From assembly GCA_003511825.1 (NCBI GenBank), contig DOIU01000508.1, positions 1 to 8,792 of the forward strand: a stretch of DNA of 8,792 bases, given 5' to 3'. The position numbers and the translations under genes were made by a program. The stretch's first letter is position 1, and the number at the start of each line of letters is the position of its first letter. The notes under the pieces are model-generated. The model saw only the letters and a list, made by a program, of their open reading frames with translations, made no database searches and was not told the DNA's origin. Shown piece after piece: positions 6,572 to 8,792 of this stretch. Source of the stretch: Gammaproteobacteria bacterium (lineage in GTDB: Bacteria; Pseudomonadota; Gammaproteobacteria; Granulosicoccales; Granulosicoccaceae).

Positions 6572-8155
6572 TCAGTGTGTGGCGCGCAGATCTTGGCTGC
6601 GTACGCCAGCGAGAAAAAGCACGACCATGTAAGTGCCGGCCGATGCCGCGATAATACTGCATAATCGCCAGACGCGATCAAACGCATCCCATTCGCTCCA
6701 GGTTTGAGCCGATGCATTCAAGTAGATCAGCATGCCGCCCATGGTAATCAGCGCGGGCAGTGTTTTGAGTAACCATCGGCGCGCGTCGGAGCTTAGCTGG
6801 TAAACGCCTTCGCGGCGCAAGCCTCGGTAGAGCAGAAAGACTTGTTGCCAGCCGGATAAGGTTGTCGCAATCGCCAAGCCAAGATGCGGCGTTGCAAATC
6901 CTGCGATCACCATCGGGATCACCAGCGCTAGGTTAAAGCCCATGTTCGATGCCATGGCGATGATGCCGATACGCACCGGTGTTTTGGTGTCTTGCCGGGC
7001 GAAATACCCAGGTGCGAGGATCTTGATCAGGATAAACGCCGGCAAGCCCGCCGCATAGGCCGTAAGTGCCACGGCGCTCATGGCGCTGTCGTGGGCGGTG
7101 AAGGCGCCATACTCAAACAGCGTGCTCAAGATAGGGCGAGCCAATAGCATCAGACCCAGCATCGCGGGGAGAGCAACCAGCAGAGCCACCCGAATAGCCC
7201 AGTCCATCGTCTGCCGAAAATCTTGCCCGCGCGCTTGCGCGTGTTCCCGAGACAATCTGGGCAGGATAACGGTCGCGATGGCAATGCCAAACAGCCCGAG
7301 TGGGAATTCTAGCAAGCGGTCGGCAAAGTACATCCAGCCGAGTGTGCCGGTTGCGAGGAATGAGGCAATGATCGTATCCAGTAGCAGATTGATCTGCGCC
7401 ACCGACGAGCCAAAAATGCCGGGCAACATCAGGCGAAGGATTTTACGGACGCCGGGGTGATGCCAGTCCCAACGCGGCCGCTGAAGTAGCCCGAGTTTCT
7501 TGAGATGGGGCAGTTGAAAAAGTAGTTGTGCCAGACCCGCAAAGAATACCCCCCACGCCATTGCCTTGATGGGGATATCCAGCTGCGGCGCTACGACCAG
7601 AGCAGCGACGATCAAGCACAGGTTTAAAATGACAGGCGTGGCGGCCGGAATCGCAAAGTGGCCATAGCTGTTGAGTATGCCGCCTGCATAGGCGACCAGC
7701 GCAATAAAGAACAAATACGGGAATGTGATGGTGAGCATGCCGCTGGCCAAATCAAAGCGAGCAGAATCGGTGAATCCCGGTGCAAAGAGCAAGATCAGCC
7801 AAGAGGAGCCCATCATGCCGACGAGCGTTACCGCGAGCAGCACCGCGCTCAGTGTGCCCGCCACATGACTTGAGAGATCCTTCAGTTCTTCGGGGCTGCG
7901 CGTTTCTTTGTATTCAGTAAAGACAGGCACGAATGCCTGCGCAAATGCGCCCTCGGCGAACAGGCGGCGCAGAAAGTTGGGGATTTTAAAGGCGGCGAGA
8001 AAAGCGTCGGTGTGCGGCCCCACGCCGAACGTTATCCCAAACACTTGGTCGCGAACAAAACCCAGTACGCGCGACAGCAGCGTAAAGGCGCTGACAATGG
8101 CGCCAGAGCGCAACAGTCCGGGTGATTTGCCGGTGGGCGCGGGTTGTTGTTCCAT
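6572..8155 (-). CDS. murJ: Lipid II flippase MurJ (MviN family)
   Basis: A polytopic inner-membrane protein of the MOP superfamily that flips the peptidoglycan precursor lipid II to the periplasmic face; 527 residues, rich in hydrophobic segments consistent with about 14 helices. Family landmarks: LLSRVLGFVRD (26-36), TDAFLAAFKIPNFLRRLFAEGAFAQAFVPVF (49-79) and WMYFADRLLEFPLGLFG (274-290). R29, R35, D50, R63 and R280 match the E. coli residues R18, R24, D39, R52 and R270, which line the transport cavity and are needed for function. The N-terminus is about 11 residues longer than in E. coli (Gln/Pro-rich), with no better ATG downstream. The start at 8155 lacks a clear ribosome binding site. 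It is the first gene of the murJ-ribF-ileS-lspA-fkpB block and is divergent from rpsT. Confidence 0.97.
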   Translation of the reverse strand: MEQQPAPTGKSPGLLRSGAIVSAFTLLSRVLGFVRDQVFGITFGVGPHTDAFLAAFKIPNFLRRLFAEGAFAQAFVPVFTEYKETRSPEELKDLSSHVAGTLSAVLLAVTLVGMMGSSWLILLFAPGFTDSARFDLASGMLTITFPYLFFIALVAYAGGILNSYGHFAIPAATPVILNLCLIVAALVVAPQLDIPIKAMAWGVFFAGLAQLLFQLPHLKKLGLLQRPRWDWHHPGVRKILRLMLPGIFGSSVAQINLLLDTIIASFLATGTLGWMYFADRLLEFPLGLFGIAIATVILPRLSREHAQARGQDFRQTMDWAIRVALLVALPAMLGLMLLARPILSTLFEYGAFTAHDSAMSAVALTAYAAGLPAFILIKILAPGYFARQDTKTPVRIGIIAMASNMGFNLALVIPMVIAGFATPHLGLAIATTLSGWQQVFLLYRGLRREGVYQLSSDARRWLLKTLPALITMGGMLIYLNASAQTWSEWDAFDRVWRLCSIIAASAGTYMVVLFLAGVRSQDLRATH

Positions 8156-8184
8156 AACTCAGACGGATGGCGGCAAAGCGCGAG

Positions 8185-8193
8185 AGTGTAGCA
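8185..8193 (-). promoter_or_regulatory. Candidate extended -10 promoter for the murJ-ribF-ileS-lspA-fkpB block
   Basis: The minus strand reads TGCTACACT (complement of 8185-8193), an extended -10 with hexamer TACACT, 29 bases upstream of the murJ ATG. No good -35 is visible at 16-18 bp. The element is back to back with the rpsT promoter at 8223-8251, so this 143-nt gap would serve both transcription units. Weak ileS-proximal promoters inside the block cannot be excluded. Confidence 0.4.
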
Positions 8194-8222
8194 CTGTTTT
8201 CAGCGAAATTGGTCGCGACTGA

Positions 8223-8251
8223 TTGACAGCGATAGCATCAGGGTAGATAAT
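8223..8251 (+). promoter_or_regulatory. Sigma-70 promoter of rpsT
   Basis: A perfect TTGACA (8223-8228) is followed after exactly 17 bp by GATAAT (8246-8251), five of six to the consensus -10. Transcription should begin near 8258, giving a leader of about 40 nt. The segment just after the -10 is GC-rich (CGCCTGC), the discriminator type linked to stringent (ppGpp) control of ribosomal genes; that control is inferred. This is the clearest promoter in the window. Confidence 0.8.
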
Positions 8252-8298
8252 CGCCTGCTTTTTACCAGTTCTATCACGGAATTCTAGGGGACCAACAC

Positions 8299-8559
8299 GT
8301 GGCTAATTCTCCACAAGCCAAAAAGCGCGCGCGACAGGCAGAGCAGCACCGTCAGCGGAACGCGTCTCAGCGATCAATGATGCGCACTCATGTCAAGAAA
8401 GTGGTTTACGCCATTCAAGAAGGCAACAAGGAATTGGCCCAGCAGGCGTATTCGGCTGCCTCGCCGGTGTTGGATGCCATGGCGCGTAAAGGCTTAATTC
8501 ATAAGAACAAAGCTGCTCGCTATAAATCCCGCCTGAACGAGCAGATTCGCGCGCTCTAA
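8299..8559 (+). CDS. rpsT: 30S ribosomal protein S20
   Basis: A primary 16S rRNA-binding protein of the small subunit; 86 residues, very basic, with the classic S20 opening MANSPQAKKRARQAEQHRQRN and the closing helix GLIHKNKAARYKSRLNEQI. The start is GTG at 8299, preceded by AGGGG (8286-8290) with 8 nt spacing. The E. coli rpsT gene also uses a non-ATG start (UUG), and S20 there represses its own translation. Similar feedback is plausible here but not shown by the sequence. It is monocistronic, divergent from murJ and convergent with proB, with its own strong promoter at 8223-8251. Confidence 0.97.
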   Translation: MANSPQAKKRARQAEQHRQRNASQRSMMRTHVKKVVYAIQEGNKELAQQAYSAASPVLDAMARKGLIHKNKAARYKSRLNEQIRAL

Positions 8560-8564
8560 AGCGC
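8551..8564 (+). other. Short hairpin over the rpsT stop codon
   Basis: GCGCT (8551-8555) and AGCGC (8560-8564) form a 5-bp GC-rich stem with a CTAA loop that includes most of the rpsT stop. No T-run follows, so it is at best a minor part of rpsT 3'-end formation. The symmetrical hairpin at 8589-8609 is a better candidate. Confidence 0.2.
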
Positions 8565-8588
8565 TGCGGCTCTCCGTTACTTTGGCCT

Positions 8589-8609
8589 AGGCCGGCAGTC
8601 AGCCGGCCT
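8589..8609. terminator. Possible bidirectional terminator hairpin between rpsT and proB
   Basis: AGGCCGGC (8589-8596) and GCCGGCCT (8602-8609) form a perfect 8-bp, almost all-GC stem with a 5-nt loop, AGTCA. The gene on each side runs into it: rpsT ends 29 nt before it, and the proB stop codon (8599-8601) lies in the loop. Neither direction has the T-run of a standard intrinsic terminator. It may pause polymerase, block exonucleases, or act with Rho. Position and symmetry support a shared 3' end; the lack of T-runs argues for caution. Confidence 0.45.
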
Positions 8610-8792
8610 GGACAACCATATTGTCCCGATTGATCAGTTCTGGTTGGTCAATATATCCCAGTATCTCTGCAATGCGGCTGCTTGGCTGGCCTTTTAGCTT
8701 GGCGATTTCTTCGCTGTTGTAGTTTGTCAGGCCGCGCGCGACTTCGATGCCATGGGTGTCGATGCAGCTGACGAGTTCACCGCGTTTAAAGT
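8599..8792 (-). CDS. proB: Glutamate 5-kinase, C-terminal PUA-domain end (partial)
   Basis: Only the last 63 residues are in the window; the gene continues beyond 8792. The peptide contains FKRGELVSCID, EVARGLTNYNSEEIAKLKG, PSSRIAEILGY and PELINRDNMVV, the conserved end of the PUA domain of ProB. The full enzyme phosphorylates glutamate in the first step of proline biosynthesis in the cytoplasm. The PUA domain is typical of proteobacterial ProB and has been linked to its oligomeric state and proline feedback. It ends with TGA at 8601-8599 inside the hairpin at 8589-8609 and converges on rpsT. In pseudomonads proB likewise sits close to rpsT, usually with obg upstream, which would lie outside this window. 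Confidence 0.92.
   Translation of the reverse strand, partial: FKRGELVSCIDTHGIEVARGLTNYNSEEIAKLKGQPSSRIAEILGYIDQPELINRDNMVVQAG

Noticed and set aside
7908..8222. Plus-strand frame upstream of rpsT
   Set aside because: It is mostly antisense to the 5' end of murJ, which has strong family evidence, and its tail runs into the divergent promoter region. It has no recognisable domain.

Overview
The window looks like a chromosomal housekeeping segment of a gammaproteobacterium with moderate-to-high GC. The gene order murJ-ribF-ileS-lspA-fkpB on one strand, with rpsT divergent from murJ and proB convergent with rpsT, resembles what I recall of the Pseudomonas chromosome. That points to the Pseudomonadales/Cellvibrionales/Oceanospirillales side rather than the enterics. 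I cannot name a genus from sequence alone. There are no insertion sequences, phage genes, CRISPR arrays, tRNAs or rRNAs.

Layout by increasing coordinate: (1) 1-15, minus strand, the first codons of an unidentified gene with a strong ribosome binding site, leaving leftward out of the window. (2) 16-290, an intergenic stretch that looks AT-richer, with a promoter-like element, an inverted repeat and a pair of mutually exclusive hairpins. (3) 291-1568, minus, a protein with a degenerate cyclic-nucleotide-binding-like N-terminus and a non-catalytic HDOD domain. (4) 1569-1732, a gap holding inverted repeats. (5) 1733-8155, minus, the compact block murJ (lipid II flippase), ribF (FMN/FAD synthesis), ileS (isoleucyl-tRNA synthetase), lspA (lipoprotein signal peptidase) and fkpB (FKBP-type prolyl isomerase). 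(6) 8156-8298, a divergent promoter region. (7) 8299-8559, plus, rpsT (ribosomal protein S20). (8) 8599-8792, minus, the 3' end of proB (glutamate 5-kinase, PUA domain).

The five-gene block is probably transcribed from near 8190 leftwards. Its genes are separated by 18 nt (murJ-ribF), 79 nt (ribF-ileS), about 0-9 nt (ileS-lspA) and a 4-nt overlap to 32 nt (lspA-fkpB), depending on starts. The products serve cell-envelope construction (MurJ, LspA), flavin cofactors (RibF) and translation (IleRS), with FkpB as a folding helper. rpsT has its own consensus-like sigma-70 promoter and a GTG start.

I found no convincing new multi-gene system. The less ordinary points are these: ispH, which usually follows fkpB in gammaproteobacteria, is absent and an HDOD signalling-type gene follows instead; that protein's sensor-like domain lacks the usual cAMP-binding signature; and the intergenic region at 1-290 holds an operator-like repeat and two competing hairpins.
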